In this document: one piece after another, positions 1 to 12,400 of the stretch
Layout of the letters: every line of letters begins with the position of its first letter
How positions within the stretch are numbered: the stretch's first letter is position 1
Assembly (NCBI RefSeq): GCF_047948215.1
Contig: NC_134455.1
Location: forward strand, 106,286,495 to 106,350,494
Origin: Lycorma delicatula
Lineage: Eukaryota; Arthropoda; Insecta; Hemiptera; Fulgoridae
Reading direction: 5' to 3'
DNA: 64,000 nucleotides
Program-made: the position numbers and the translations under genes
The notes under the pieces: generated by a model
Told to the model about the DNA's origin: nothing
The model's database searches: none
The model's input: only the letters and a program-made list of their open reading frames with translations

Positions 1-1690
1 AGTATTATGCTTTTCAACAAGAATTAAGTCTATTTTTCATAATTTTCCAAATATTTTAGAAAATATTCTTTACTTTCATATTTATTTTTGGCCAATAATT
101 TAGTATATTATGAGCAAAGCCTTTTTTAAGGGGCAGAATTACAGAAATTTTAAGGTAAGTGGGAAATATTTCACTGCTTAAAGATTCATTTATTAAATAT
201 CAGGGACAGCATCTATGTTTTCTAAACTATGTAAATCATAGCATCTATGAGTCAGGAATTTCATCAACATTTGATGATTGCTTACTCTTTATATTTAAAA
301 TCCAGCCACAGTATCAAAAATACTGATTAATCAACAAAATTATTGAAGATAATGGTTAGTTGAAACAACATTTAAAATACTGAAAAAGAATTTAATAAAT
401 TCCTCCATTACAAGAATGGAATTGTGAATTTTTGCTAAAATTATTATAAATAGATTTTACAATTCCTTCAGTAATCGAAGTGTTTATGTTCAAGCTGTTT
501 TTGTTTTAACTAAAGGGCAATCTAGGAAGAAGGTCTTCTGAAAAGCTCATTTTATAGAATGTTTTCATTAATAAATTATGCTACTGCAATTTCGACAATT
601 AAGATCTCAAAAATGGTAATCTACAAAATAAGGACCAAAAATTACCTTTAGGTAAAATTGATGAGAAAGTTAGGTAAAGACAGATATATTTACGTCGCTC
701 ACAATGATTTCCTTGTGTTATTTGACCAATATATTTGTCACAGGACTAGAATTATCTAGAAAGTTAATTAAAAAAATTACAAACACACTGATACTGAATT
801 CATAATTTTTACAGAAATTAAAAAAAAAACAAGATCTGTAAATACAATCAATGTCAATTTCAAATTGGGGAAATGAATTGCACAGCTTTCAAAATTAATA
901 ACTTGTATGAGTACTGCTTAGTAACTTTCAAACTTTATTAAGAAAGGAGTTAACAAAAACTAAGACTTATTATTTAGTTAGAATAAGCTTGAGCTAGGTT
1001 GAAATTACCCCAGTTATTGCTCTGAAAAATATGCAAATTCAGTAAAATTTTATATATTTTAAATCATTTTTTTAAACATCTTTTTAACTAAATAGAGCTG
1101 GATATTTTTTAAGTTCATGATCTATTTGACTTCCACATATCAACATTATTGTATATCTACAATAATGTTAGAATTCTACAATTAGGACTACCAACATGCA
1201 ATACTTTCCTTAAAATTAAAATAAATTCTAAAGTATTAGAAATATTGTTATTTATTAGAGATAGTTTTAATACTGTCATGGAAGTTGTGTGAAGAATTCA
1301 TTAGGGAAGTCTTCACCCAGAAATACTTTGCCATCTGAATTTAAGTGCAATCCATGATGTGTGCACATCAAACTTCAGTTTTTTCAACTATACAAACGAA
1401 AAAGTCTGTGTAGTAATTATAATTTAATTATCAAATCATAATTTCATCAAAAAATATGATTTGATGATAAAAATAATTTAGTTTAGCTCATAAAAATTTA
1501 CTTACAGTAGATGGGAACATCAAAGTCAGAAGCTATTTGTGCCTAATATAAGACAGGTTAACAGTAACATTCACATAAGAGCATAAATGCATCAGTTCTG
1601 AATACACAATTATAAAACTGATAATACCAGAAAATTGCCAGGTGCAATTTAGCATAGTATAAATAAGACACATTGAATTACAGGATCACG
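1..1690. other. AT-rich non-coding DNA (ave intron 2)
   Basis: No coding potential or recognisable repeat seen. By position it lies inside intron 2 of the minus-strand ave gene, whose next exon was not found between the left edge and 9377. Both strands are full of stops and A/T runs. Confidence 0.5.
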
Positions 1691-1968
1691 AAATGGGCCG
1701 GTTGAAACGGAGCGCAGGGCTAAGTACCCAACATCGTTTATTAGGAAAACGACATAGCTCCAGACCGGTCAACTACCCGATTCTCTACCTCCCCGTGGTG
1801 TGACTCGGGCAACGCAAGACCTACCAGGTGGCGCGGCAGACAGAGAAGGATGGGGGTCATGTCAAATGACCTTTTTTGAATCAAATGCAGCTACAAAGTG
1901 AACACCATAAGTTGAGACTGTGACATCATTAACACCTTAAGCACTGATCCCAACAGTGTCATGAAGCC

Positions 1969-2808
1969 TTGGGTTACCACGACTGGAGACCACCGGTGCA
2001 AAGAAAAGAAAGGTCGAATTTGATTATAGGCAACATGAAGACGTCAAACAAACAAAACCTTTTAAATCCGGACAGGTTCAAAAGAATGGATTCATGCCTT
2101 ATGGAAATGATGGTTGAAATAAATAACACTACCCCGCCGGGCACTAGCCTTCGGGTTCATGATCCCGGGACGTCCACTCGTGGACAGATCAGAGCTCGAG
2201 ATGTTTCGGGGGCGAGCAAAATGAACCATCCAATTGGACAGAGGATTTTGCGCATTGGCTCATGGAATGTGGGTAGCATGAACGGAAAGCGCTACCAACT
2301 GGAGGATGTGATGAAGAGACGGAGATTGGATGTTCTGTGTGTCCAAGAAACAAAGTGGCGTAACCAAGCAAACAAGACCCGTTTTTTGGATACTAACACA
2401 AAGAAATTTAAACTACACTATCACGGGCTCGAGAATCATCGAAATGGAGTTGGCAACATACTCTGTCAAGAGCTACAAAACAACATCGTCGATATTGGAA
2501 AAGTCAGTGACCACCTGATGAGCATTAAGTTGGTGATCGACAGGGAAATTTGGAACATCATCAGTGCCTATGCACCTCAAACAGGATGTTCATCAGCAGA
2601 GAAAGAGGCTTTTTGGCTTGATCTGGAGAACTTGCTAAAGAAACTCCCCAAGAACGAGAAGGTGTTTCTGGGTGCGGATCTCAACGGACATGTCGGCACA
2701 CATAATCAAGGCGATAAAAGGTGGCATGGTGGTTACGGATATGGCTGTAGAAATGAGCAGGGAAATGAGAAAATGAGATACTTCGACTTGCCAAGGCTCA
2801 TGAGTTAG
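1969..2808 (+). pseudogene. LINE endonuclease domain (exonuclease-endonuclease-phosphatase fold)
   Basis: 279-codon open stretch. Residues ~95-279 carry endonuclease motifs: LRIGSWNVGSMNG (motif I, N), LDVLCVQETKW (QE-T, metal-binding Glu), ISAYAPQTG (Y-P) and FLGADLNGHVG (GDxN-like, here GADLNG). In the intact family this domain nicks target DNA to prime reverse transcription. The frame is lost after 'GNEKMRYF'; the homologous continuation (NEILRLAKAHELAILNTFF) runs in another frame, so a frameshift lies near 2770. The first ~90 residues are not clearly conserved, and the chosen ATG may not be the original start. Confidence 0.85.
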
Positions 2809-3134
2809 CGATACTGAACACGTTCTTCAGAAAACAGCCCCGTCACCTGATCACTTACAGCAGCGGGGGCCGTACGACCCAGATCGATTACCATCTGTGC
2901 ACTGCCGACATGAGAAAGCTGTGAGGGATTGTAAGGTCGTCTTGGGAGAGGGCGTTGTGGATCAACATGGTTTGCTACTAACTGAAATGCGCCTTCCATC
3001 TGCCTCTCGAACTAAAGACAGGTCGGTTAAAGTGGAAAAGATTCGATGGCAAAGACTGGGTACTGAACAGGTGATCGAAATGTGATCCACTACTAACAAT
3101 AGAAAAAGAGCGGCTCCGACAACAAAAAGTTGAA

Positions 3135-4082
3135 ATGAAGAAAGCCGCGGCAAAAGAAATAGCTAAAGCCAAAGCTGCTGCGAGTCAAAAGTTTTATGAA
3201 GATCTCGAATCTCCGGACGGCGGTGGGATGATCTTTAAAGTGGCGGCACAGCGTCGAAACAATGCAAAAGCAATAACTTCACCTAAGTTTATTGAGGATG
3301 CAAATGGCAGGCTGTTTACTGATGACCACGACATAACGCAGGAATGGAGAGACTACTTTGATAATCTGTTAAACGAGGAGTTCCCACGAACCGAATACGC
3401 ATCCTGTGAACCCGTCTTAGGGGAAGAAGTGGAAGACATAACCGAATTGGAGGTCGAAGCTGCACTGAAAGAAATGAAAAAAGGTATAGCAGTGGGACCG
3501 GACGAAGTGCCCATAGAGCTGTGGAAGTCAGTTGGAGCGATCGGCATCCTCTTTCTCTGTATTTTGTTCAACAAAATTAAAAACGGAAGTTCGATGCCTG
3601 CGGCTTTTCGTCGGAGCTTCCTCTTGCCGTTCTTCAAAAACAAAGGAGACTCCAGAAAATGCGGCAATTACAGAGGTATAAAACTACTGTCGCACACTAT
3701 GAAGCTTTGGGAAAGAGTCATTAACAACCGCCTGATGAAAATTGTACTGTCAAAAATTCACGTTAATCAATGTGGTTTCGTGCCTGGCAGATCAACAGTG
3801 GATGCAATTCAAGCTGTGCGTATACTGGTGGAAAAGTTTAGAGACGCTGCTAGGAATTTGCATGTGATATTCATATACCTTGAGAAAGCTTTCGATCGAG
3901 TGCCGCGAGATTTGATATGGACGGCATTGAGAAGTCACGGTGTTCCAGAACGATATGTTGATCATTGTGGACATGTATCACGATGCGACCACAAAGGTGA
4001 GATGCATGGCAGGAACATTAACGATTTTTCATGTGAACATGGGGGTACACCAAGGCAGCGTGCTGAGTCCATTGTTCTTTAA
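3135..4082 (+). pseudogene. LINE reverse transcriptase, fingers/palm portion
   Basis: 315-codon open stretch. An Ala/Lys-rich linker is followed by 'ELEVEAALKEMKKGIAVGPD', the usual start of an RTE reverse transcriptase, then LPFFKNKGD, NYRGIKLLSH, QCGFVPGRSTVDAI and motif A as VIFIYLEKAFDRVPRD. Motif A normally reads F-I-D; here the catalytic Asp is Tyr. The C-terminal 40 residues run out of the conserved frame after 'YVDH': 'VNMGVHQGSVLSPLFFNI' (motif B) is encoded in the +1 frame around 4033-4090. Two independent lesions make this copy inactive. Confidence 0.85.
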
Positions 4083-4114
4083 CATTCTTTTAACATTATC
4101 TGACATCGCACATC

Positions 4115-4438
4115 ATGGATGAATTGCTGCTGAGCGTACTTTTTGCTGACGATGTGGGTCTCGCGGTGCTACAAGATGTTTTCAATCGCTGGAAATGTGC
4201 ACTTGAAAGCCACTGTTTGAAGATCAGTGAATCCAATACGGAATATATGTTTTTACCTTTCAGCGACGCACAAGCACCATCGCCTGACATTATGATCAAT
4301 GGTCGAGTTATGCCGAAGTGTACAAGTTTTAAGTATCTTGGTTCTATATTGAATCAAAGAGGCGGCTGTGAGCAAGATGTGAATCATCGAATCACCGAGG
4401 CATGGTTGAAGTGGCAGCAGATTTCGGCTGTTCTTTGA
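4115..4438 (+). pseudogene. LINE reverse transcriptase, motif C and thumb
   Basis: Continues the RT of the same LINE in a third frame. It begins at the catalytic box LLSVLFADDVGLAV (F-A-D-D) and ends with 'FKYLGSILNQRGGCEQDV', the conserved motif after the RT core. The stop at 4436 interrupts the remaining C-terminal region. Confidence 0.82.
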
Positions 4439-4861
4439 GACAAGCGTATGCCTCCAAAACTTAAGGGCCGAATGTATACTAGTGGTTAGACCCCCACTTA
4501 CGTATGGAGCAAAGTGTTAGACACGATACGAGCAGTTTGATCGAGATCTCACGACCGCAGAGATGAAAATGTGTCATCAGAAGCGAACGAATACGAAGCT
4601 CCCTTGAAATAAAATAGTCAGCGGCGGAGAAAATCTCTCGAGAGCCAAACGATTGGTTTGAAAAGGTTGATTCTCAGCACCCTTCAAGTGTTACAAAAAA
4701 GATAATGGCTCTTGATATCCCGCCAGTCAAGAAATGAGGAAGACCGAAGAACAGTTGGTGTAGGCAGTTGAACGATTGAAGCATGGCTTGACCCAGCAAG
4801 AGAGGGACAATAGAATGAACTCCAGAATGACACTCCGTTCAATGAGACCAAATTGACCAAA

Positions 4862-5072
4862 TGTAGTCTTGTATAGTCTCAGTTCGACCATTCCTGAGAT
4901 GGGTGGTAAATTGGAACCCGATCACCAAAGAACACCGGTATCTATGAACTAGTATTCAAATCCGTATAAAAGTAACTGCCTTTAGTATGACTTGAATGCT
5001 GGAACTCTTGACTTCCAAATCAGCTAGCTGATTTGGGAAGACGCGTTCAGCACTAGATCAACCCAGCGGGTT
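4862..5072 (-). mobile_element. tRNA-derived SINE, copy A
   Basis: On the minus strand this starts with AACCCGCTGGGTTGATCTAG, a tRNA-like head with an A box-like TGATCTAGTGCTGA. A B box-like CATTCAAGTCATAC follows, then a unique body (GGTATCCAC..., GGTTTCAATTAACC-like, CTCAGGAATGGTC). The same order recurs in the copies at 9.9, 22.9, 31.5, 44.7 and 55.0 kb. This copy lacks the distal tail (TCATACATATCATCCTC). It abuts the 3' end of the upstream LINE. Confidence 0.85.
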
Positions 5073-5375
5073 AAACAGGCAAGCCTGAGAAATTGTAAAA
5101 TTCACAGGTCAGCCCGTAGTTTAAACTTACAATACAATGCTGCCTGCATAACAGATAACACTCCACAAGGATGTGGGTGCACAGTTAGTTGGCCACTGCA
5201 GTGAGCACAGATGGATGCATCTGTGTTTTGTGTCAGATATCCATCAGTGAGCCTAGAATGCTCTATTTGCAAATGGTAAATAACCTCCTCTTAACAGTTA
5301 TTTCTGTATGAGGAGCTTCACTGTAACAAAATATTCTTAACTAGATGAAGTTTATTATTGATAGTAGTATTCCAT

Positions 5376-5579
5376 TCACGGGCACTCATAAACCTTCTTC
5401 AGAAAACTGATAAGTACGTTTGAGACAACAGGATTGATGAGAAAAGGCGTAAAAGTAGGCTGGAAACAAGCCTCTTTTGCCATACTATCAGTGCACTCAT
5501 TGCCTGAAATTCCAATATGGCTGGAGATCCGCAGAACCTCAGATCTCATATATAACAGAAGGTCTAGAGTACATGTCAC
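5376..5579 (-). pseudogene. LINE RNase H domain fragment
   Basis: 'VLRISSHIGISGNECTDSMA' matches the conserved 'W(V/I)PSHxGIxGNExAD..AK' block near the end of RNase H domains in I/Jockey-type LINEs. The Trp before the Pro/Ser is lost. About 40 further residues follow to the stop. Upstream RNase H segments are visible only in other frames. Confidence 0.72.
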
Positions 5580-6559
5580 TAATCACATATAAGCCACTCA
5601 TGGAATCTGAGAAGACTAGTCCATGTCAAAACATTGGGCTAATTATATTTAAAGCCTTATATTTGCAATGAAAATACTGATGATGCTGGAAAGGCCAAAC
5701 ATGTATGTCTGGGCACCAACGAAGGGGTAATAACATGGAGCAACAATAAGAACTGAGGGTAACTGTACATCTAGAGCTAAGAAAGAGCTCTGATTCTCAG
5801 CGAAGCAGGAGAGTTCAGGGTAACTACATGATCAACAGACTATCTACCTTGGTGGAAACCGCATTGTTCTGGGCAATTAGAGCATTTCTTTCGGGTACCA
5901 CACTAGACATTAACTTGAACTGCACAATTTATCTTTACCAGATTTCGCCACAGAAATCACCAATGCTTCTGACAACAAACCTGGAAACACTTGGCCAGAG
6001 AATGTTTTACTTTAAATAGACAAAAGATGTCATGTAGTATCCAGGCGGTGAGAAAACATATTGAATCTGATATTTCCAGGGGAAGTGTCACGGAATTATT
6101 CAAGGCATACCGTAGTTCATCAAAAGATAAAGGAATGTTTTAATTTATTTTCTGAATCTCACAACAAAAGGCACACTTTCTACCTGCAACTCAGGACAGG
6201 ACTTTCTACCTGTTAACTGGATCATGACAGTACCTCAAAATCTTAAACATTAGACTCAGGACAGTAGAATGCTAAATGAGAAACTGACTGAAAAGAGTAA
6301 CCAGACATAATTGCCACATCAATTGGCATGGTAACAAGGATGCCGTTGTTTTCCAGTCCAATCAGTGGTGGTGATTATCATGATCCACATAACCGATGGA
6401 GTTGCCTGAGTAATGTAACAACATAATTTTGCCATGATTTCCAGTTAATATGATGAAACACTCAATGGCATATAGCTCTTGCATTGCGAAAGGTGCTGAA
6501 GGTGTGGAAGATGCAGTTCTGTCATAGCCCTATGATTGAAATTATGTAAAGCCTTGCGA

Positions 6560-7124
6560 CAATCCATTAAAGCACCCGATGACCTACAATAAATTACACT
6601 TTCTGTTCAGTAATAATCCTTATATTGCCTGTTCTTCGATTCGGGGCATTCTTGAGAGTTTGTCGAATGTGAACCCTCCCAATTTAGAGTTTTCAGCTTC
6701 AGTACATGCAATATCATCATGTTCTGTACAGCTGCTACATGCACAAATTTGTTCCTTACTGCAACCAATTTTGGTGTGACCCAAAACCGTAACACTGGAA
6801 ATAATGTCTGGGGTTTTAGTATATATGGTCACACACAGACACAGGTAACCTATTTTTATTTGTTCAGGGACAGTCTGAGTAGAAAACATTACAATAAGTG
6901 AGGATGTTTGTACATCAACAATAAAGTACATCCTGTTTGTACATCCTCTGAACGGAAGTGACTGTCTGCAGGGACAGTTTCTCTGATATCTGATGGTTCA
7001 TTACCAGCCATGTCAGAGCAGAAGATAACCATCCATCCCCCTTGCTGGAATTTAAGGTATGTGCTTCCAGTATCATTTCATTGTTCACTATGAACCTACA
7101 GGCTAGCTTCCTTCTGTTCGTCAT
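6560..7124 (-). pseudogene. I-clade LINE ORF1 (gag-like, zinc knuckle) remnant
   Basis: Two overlapping minus-strand frames (7124-6915 and 6931-6620) together resemble the nucleic-acid-binding ORF1 protein of I-type LINEs. Recognisable pieces are KIGYLCLCVTIYTKTPDI (family: 'GY..C.VRPYIPNPLRC'), VLGHTKIGCSKEQICA (family 'FGHTK..C') and SSCTEHDDIACTEAE, i.e. spaced Cys/His knuckles. The N-terminal piece (ACRFIVNNEMILEAHTLN) precedes it in another frame. Confidence 0.7.
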
Positions 7125-7187
7125 CCAGTCACCTTAACAGGGTGCCATTCCTCAACAAGTTGCCAGTTTAATCGATTTCACTTGTGT

Positions 7188-7265
7188 ATTAAGAAAGGTT
7201 TCACCTTTCTTAATTAATTAATTAAAGGTAAAGTATTATTAAAAAAGGTGAAAACTTTCTTAATA
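7188..7265. repeat. Inverted repeats / hairpins
   Basis: ATTAAGAAAGGT (7188-7199) is followed after TTC by its exact reverse complement ACCTTTCTTAAT (7203-7214). Immediately right, an imperfect second arm pair (AAGGTAAA near 7225 and TTTACCTT near 7272) encloses a diverged copy of the first hairpin. No coding sequence here. Confidence 0.7.
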
Positions 7266-7272
7266 ATAATAA

Positions 7273-7940
7273 TTTACCTTCTTCCTTATACTTCACTACA
7301 ATGAACTGGGTTTTAAGCTCCCGGGTTTGGTTTTTTCAAGTGGACCAACAACCACAGAAGAAATATTTAATGCGAAAACAAGGCATACATTTCTCATGAG
7401 TATTGGCAATATAACAGATCAATCCAGCAGAGTGCGTGCCTACTGGAAGTTAGGGCTTTATACAATTGAGTTCACCCTGGTACCCAGAGGACATCACTTG
7501 AGACTCACTACATAGAGCGCCATCCACCCATCGGCACAATATTCCACCTTGGGTTACGACTGTGTTTCATAAGTTATCGCAACACCACTGAGTGTAAGTG
7601 TGAGAAAAAATAGTATTTTGTAATTTGTCTGTCTGTTCTTGGGGTAGTTAGTGTTCTTGGTGTAGTGTATGTGTGTAGTGTAAAGTGTTCTGCAGCTCTG
7701 AGAAAAGATGTTATTCATACTACAAATTATGCAATTTTTTTTTTCCCGATTTATAATATAATTGTAGTAATCTCTCCCATTACTGATTAAATGGTTAATT
7801 GTCAAGATTTGAACAGTTTTTATGAAAAATACGGCAGATCCCAAAAGAGTTATCAGGTCTGAATTGTCTATATTTTGAAAAATATTGAATAATAATTATG
7901 TATTAAAGGTTATTCATACAGTATTTTTACATACCCAAGT
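7273..7940. other. No gene recognised (intronic, LINE-adjacent)
   Basis: Moderate-GC stretch at 7300-7560 next to the I-clade ORF1 may be its 5' untranslated region, but no defining motif was found. The remainder is AT-rich. Confidence 0.35.
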
Positions 7941-7944
7941 CTTA

Positions 7945-8310
7945 AGTGCTTAATATATTCCCCTTGGGATGCACAATCTACATCCATACGGTAGTCAAAT
8001 TTGTCCTACACCTTAGTAAGCATTTCTCTATTCACTACTGACACAGCTGCTGTTATGTGATTCCACAGTTTGACCACTGCAGCTGGAAAGGGAGGCACAT
8101 AGAATCATTTACAAAACCCCACAAGTAAAAATTGCACACATGGTCTGGCAATCTTGCAGGCCTATGATGCAAAGCTGAATCATTCAGATCCTACATCCCC
8201 TACAGCCAAACGTTGAGGAATCTTATTCAAAAATTCTCAAACGTATAGACTCAAATGAGATAGTGCTCCATCCTGCTGAAATATGAAACTCAAAATACCT
8301 CTTTCTAACA
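7945..8310 (-). mobile_element. IS630/Tc1-like transposase C-terminal fragment
   Basis: Minus-strand frames read RPARLPDHVCNFYLWGFVND, aligned with the 'RSPDLTP.DFFLWG' block that carries the third catalytic Asp in IS630/Tc1-type transposases, then a run ending KVWDKFDYRMDV (family 'VW.E..YRLD'). The catalytic Asp position appears substituted (CNFYLWG). N-terminal two thirds absent. Confidence 0.7.
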
Positions 8311-9377
8311 GTACTTTGCTCAATAAAAACACGTTAAAACTGAATAGTTATGAAATTTTAAAATCAGATTATTTTAGGGACATGCCGTACAATCTTATTT
8401 CTGACAAGAATAATTAGCAGAGGTTTATTATGAGCTACACAAAAATTGTAGAGCATCTTATATAGTATTCAATAATTTAATCAGACACATAACTGACAAC
8501 ACATCTCATCTATTCTTTTATTCAAATCAAATGCAGTTCATAAAGTCTTGTCTGCAAAATAAATCAGTAAATTTTAATTATCAAAATATTTTTTTTTTAT
8601 AACATAACCTCAAACCTGTTTTATATAGATTTTGTTCACTCTATGATTCATATTTAGTTATTCATATTCATAGTTCTAATCTGAGAACAATGAAAATCTA
8701 CCGAACCTAAAAAACTTAACTGAATTCACTGTTAAATGTGAGTTGATCGAATCACCAACATCTTAGAATTTCTAACATCCTTTCCCTTGAATAATCACAT
8801 GGCAAAAGGCAGCTGCCTAGCAAAAATAATCTTTAAATTTATCTTGACTTTTTGACAATATTCCAACAAGAAATGCTGCTCAAAATTCAAACCAAAAATT
8901 GTTAAAGCAAGGAAAGTCATTTGATTAGGAAAAGAGAACAAAGAGGACCCAATTTACAATCTTGGAAAAACCATAACTATTTAACACATTAAAAATTGCG
9001 TATCATACACAACATAATGCTTACAATGTTAAGGTTTTAGGTATAATTATAATAAAATCTACTATATTAGTAGCATTTTTTGAAATCTAGATAGGCTGCA
9101 ACTACTAGATTACTACCTAGATGGTGGGAGATGTCAGTGAATTAATACAAAATTGTGAATGTCTAATGTTATTGGAAAAATACTGTGATGACACATGGTT
9201 TTACATGAAAAAACGTACCAAAAAAGTGCCTTTTTTCTTTTGGTTCTCTTTTTTGTTCCTTTTGACGTTTATATGAACATCTCGAGTAAGCAATCTACAG
9301 TAAAAAGTTATGTGAAGGAAATATTTAAATATTTACTATTAGGAAGTACACATAGACAACTTATAACTAAAACTTAC
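8311..9377. other. AT-rich ave intron 2 sequence
   Basis: No ORF, repeat family or exon recognised. I looked specifically for a minus-strand exon continuing the SAM domain (HDITGRALLRI-like) here and further left and found none. Confidence 0.5.
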
Positions 9378-9491
9378 TTGTAAAAACTTTTCTCCATATA
9401 GAGGATAATAATCACTGCAATGTCTACGAAGCCATTTCTGCACTTCTAGAACAGTCCACAAATAAACTGGTTTTGGTCTAGCAGCCCTGCT
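9378..9491 (-). CDS. ave: ave coding exon 2 (SAM domain, first half)
   Basis: 114 nt, 38 codons, phase 0 on both sides, between acceptor TTCCAG|AGC and donor CAA|GTAAGT. Encodes [20 protein letters not shown], then [15 protein letters not shown], i.e. SAM helices 1-2. A second AG four bases downstream is a possible alternative acceptor but would break the phase with exon 1. Confidence 0.88.
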
Positions 9492-12400
9492 CTGGAATCA
9501 ATGTGAATTTAAATTTTAATAAACAGAAAAAAGAAACAAACTTCCTTAGCTACGCAAAGTTTATATTTCAAAATCATTTTTAAAAATTTTATAAACATGT
9601 CCTTTATAGACAGTCAATTCTATTAAGGGTATAAATGTACAGAAAAAAACATTGATTCTTAATTATATTAACCCTGGAAGCAAGATAAGATAAATTTATT
9701 CTTAAAAAAGTTATTTTATTCATTATGATTTCAAATCTTTTCCATTTCCTTTTTTACTAAAGAAAAAAGAACACTTAAAATTGAATTTCAATTTTAATTG
9801 ATTCACTTTGATCAAATTCAATGATTTTCTAATATTACTCAAGGATGATGAGAAATTGTAAAATTTGCACATTCTGATCATGTATTTGCATTGTCTCCTG
9901 TTTCTTTAGTCTTTCTTTTCCTGTTTAGACTCCAGAACCATCATAAGGTTGGTTCTAGAGTGTAAACATACACATCATCCTCATTCACAGGATGAATGAG
10001 GATGTACTTGTAATGTCTCACATCAACCATTTTTGAGATTTGTGGTTAACTGCAACCCAAACACCAAAGAAAACCAGTATCCACGATTTAGTATTCAAAT
10101 GCGTATAAAAGTAACTGCTTTTACTAGGATCAGAACCTTATAACTCTCGACTATTTCTTTAGTCTAGTCATTGTCTAGTGCTTAGAATTTTGTATTTTGT
10201 ATATGGGGATAAATGTGACATTTATACAAAACTGCAAAATTTTCAAAAATAATGACGATAAGAAAGGATGATGACAGTAACAAAACTCACACAAACAAAT
10301 TAAAAACTATGTTAATAATTGCACAGATTGTTTAAAAAGAGTTGATTAATTCAAAACAGATCATTTTTTATATAGCATGTGAGACACCATAGAAATAAAG
10401 TATAATAATGCCACATAAAACAAAGCAACAAAACAGCTTAAACAGATGCTTGCAACCTATATATAACTACTGACATCTACTGATTCACATTATGCTAAAA
10501 CATAATTTATGTTATTATTTGTTTTAAGGAAATAAATTATAATAAACACAATAATATAATTAATATTCAATACCACCCCTGTTTATACATATTATTTTAA
10601 ACTTTCTCATTATAATATAAATAAAGATAACAGATTATTCTCTTGAATGTCACTTCAAACATTTATTTTTTCACTTATTTGACAATGTTTTTCAAATACT
10701 GGCCTTGGTAAGTATATCACCAAGCTGATATTTTGAGTTGATATGTTCTAACTTTAATAATTTTTCAATGTATTTCTTTCTGATACAATGAAACTTAATT
10801 TCTATATGTTTTGCATCTTTATGATATTTGTTGCATTTGATGATTTCAATTGAACTCATATTATCTGTATAAAGTGTGATATTGAGATATGTAAAATGCA
10901 GTTCTATTAGCAATTGATGTATCCAAACAATTTCTTTAGCAGTTTCTCTTGCCGAAATATATTCAGCATCTGATGTTGATATGGCAACTATAGACTGATG
11001 CTGAGAATGCCATGTAAACACATTTGATCCTCCTAGTTTTAACAAATATCCAGATGTTGATTTTCTAGATTCAGCTTCACCAGCAAAATCAACATCACTA
11101 AATGCTTTTATGCTTGAATTGTTACCCTTTTTAAATTTTAAACTGTAAGTCACAGTACCTTTAACATACTTGAGTATTCATTTTACAGCATTCTGATGTA
11201 TTTTGGTGGGGTTTTCCATATAACGACCTGCTTTTTTGATGGCAAAAGTCTGGACTTGTACCATTTGATAGTTAAAGCAAACAACCAATTGCTTCCCTAT
11301 AAGGCACATTCTCCATTTTTTCTTCATTTAAATGTACATTGGCACTGAGTTGACATTATGCATATTAAATTTATTTATAACTTTATTAACACACATTGCT
11401 TGAAGGAATGAGATAGTAACACTTTTTCTTTTTGTATTTATAATCCAAGATGCATACCTGAATGATCTTCAATAACTTGAAATTCTTGGCGTAATCTGTG
11501 TAAAAATCTATCAGCATCCCTTTGGCTTTTAGACAATAGTAGACCATCATTGACATGTATTGCAACAATGATTCTATCTTAATTAGGTGAGTTAGTAAAG
11601 ATACATGGATCAGAATTTGTGAGTCTCAAACCAAATTTTTGATTCCAACTTCTGGATGCTTGTTTGAGTCCATATAAATTACATAATAACTTGCAAAATC
11701 GACCAGAATTATCTGAGAATCCTTCTGGCTGAGCCATGTATTTTTCCTTTTCAATTTTCCCATTCAAAAATACAGTTTTGATACAAAGTTATCTAATCAA
11801 GAGATTTTCTTGAGCTGCTATTTTTGGTACAAAATGTATTAACTCAAACCTTACAAAAGGACTAAAGATTTCAGAGTATCAATACCAGCCTTTTGCAGCT
11901 AGTCTTCCTTTGTAAAATATTGTTCTATCTTTCTTGATCTCACACACCCAACAATTGCCTAATATATTAACTTCCTCGGATGGCTGTACAAGTTTCCAAA
12001 CTTTGTTTTTATACATTGAATGAATTTCACCTCGCATGGCTTGTCTCCATTCAAATATATTATTATCATTTGTGGCTTTGTTATAATTCATTGGTTCTCA
12101 GCCTTCAGCTAGAAGAAGAAATTCTGAAACCATTTCAGTAACTTGAGGAGTGATATCTCTTAACCTTCTTGTATTCATTTCTTGATTATTTACAGTTTCA
12201 TTATTATTTTGATACAGGTCTATGCTGCTGCTGTTCTATTATTTCGTTGTCATCATTTTTTTCTTCTTCATCAGGTAGATAGTCATTTCCATTTTTAGCT
12301 GCTGCAGATTCAGCATAATTACTAAGATTATTATCATTATTCTCATCTAGTAAATATAAAATTGAATAGTTATTGCTTTCTTTGTCATTTTTCATTGGTC

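Larger units (their letters stand above)
1692..4860 (+). mobile_element. RTE/CFDP2-type non-LTR retrotransposon (LINE), degenerate
   Basis: A GC-richer block with an untranslated leader (about 1692-1968), an apurinic-type endonuclease, a reverse transcriptase and a short tail. The proteins resemble the 'craniofacial development protein 2-like' endonuclease-RT family of arthropods, which I assign to the RTE group from memory of that family. The single polyprotein is now broken: a frameshift near 2770, another near 2900, a stop near 3083, and frame changes near 4010-4115. The C-terminal stretch around 4730-4790 still resembles the RTE 'RPKNSW.RQL' end. The element ends next to a SINE at 4862. 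It sits in ave intron 2, antisense to that gene. Confidence 0.88.
5100..7140 (-). mobile_element. I-clade non-LTR retrotransposon, internally deleted
   Basis: Read on the minus strand from right to left: a gag-like ORF1 with CCHC knuckles (about 7125-6560), a decayed remnant with RT-like segments (around 6140-5830, e.g. CGFHQGR followed by VDHVVTLN, resembling 'SGFRKGRSTxDHLVxLE'), an RNase H segment (5579-5376) and a C-terminal zinc/CCHC-like tail (about 5330-5150). Gag plus RT plus RNase H is the I/Jockey-superfamily plan. The endonuclease and most of the RT are missing or unreadable. Many stops and frameshifts show it is old. Confidence 0.75.

Noticed and set aside
3353..3667. 104-codon minus-strand open frame
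   Set aside because: Antisense shadow of the RTE reverse transcriptase on the plus strand; no motif of its own.
4990..5072. Possible tRNA gene on the minus strand
   Set aside because: A and B boxes are present but the fold is not a complete tRNA, and the sequence recurs as the head of the SINE family.
1..9377. Third ave exon encoding the second half of the SAM domain
   Set aside because: Searched by eye on the minus strand for HDITGRALL- and MGITD-like coding sequence after an AG; no candidate held up.
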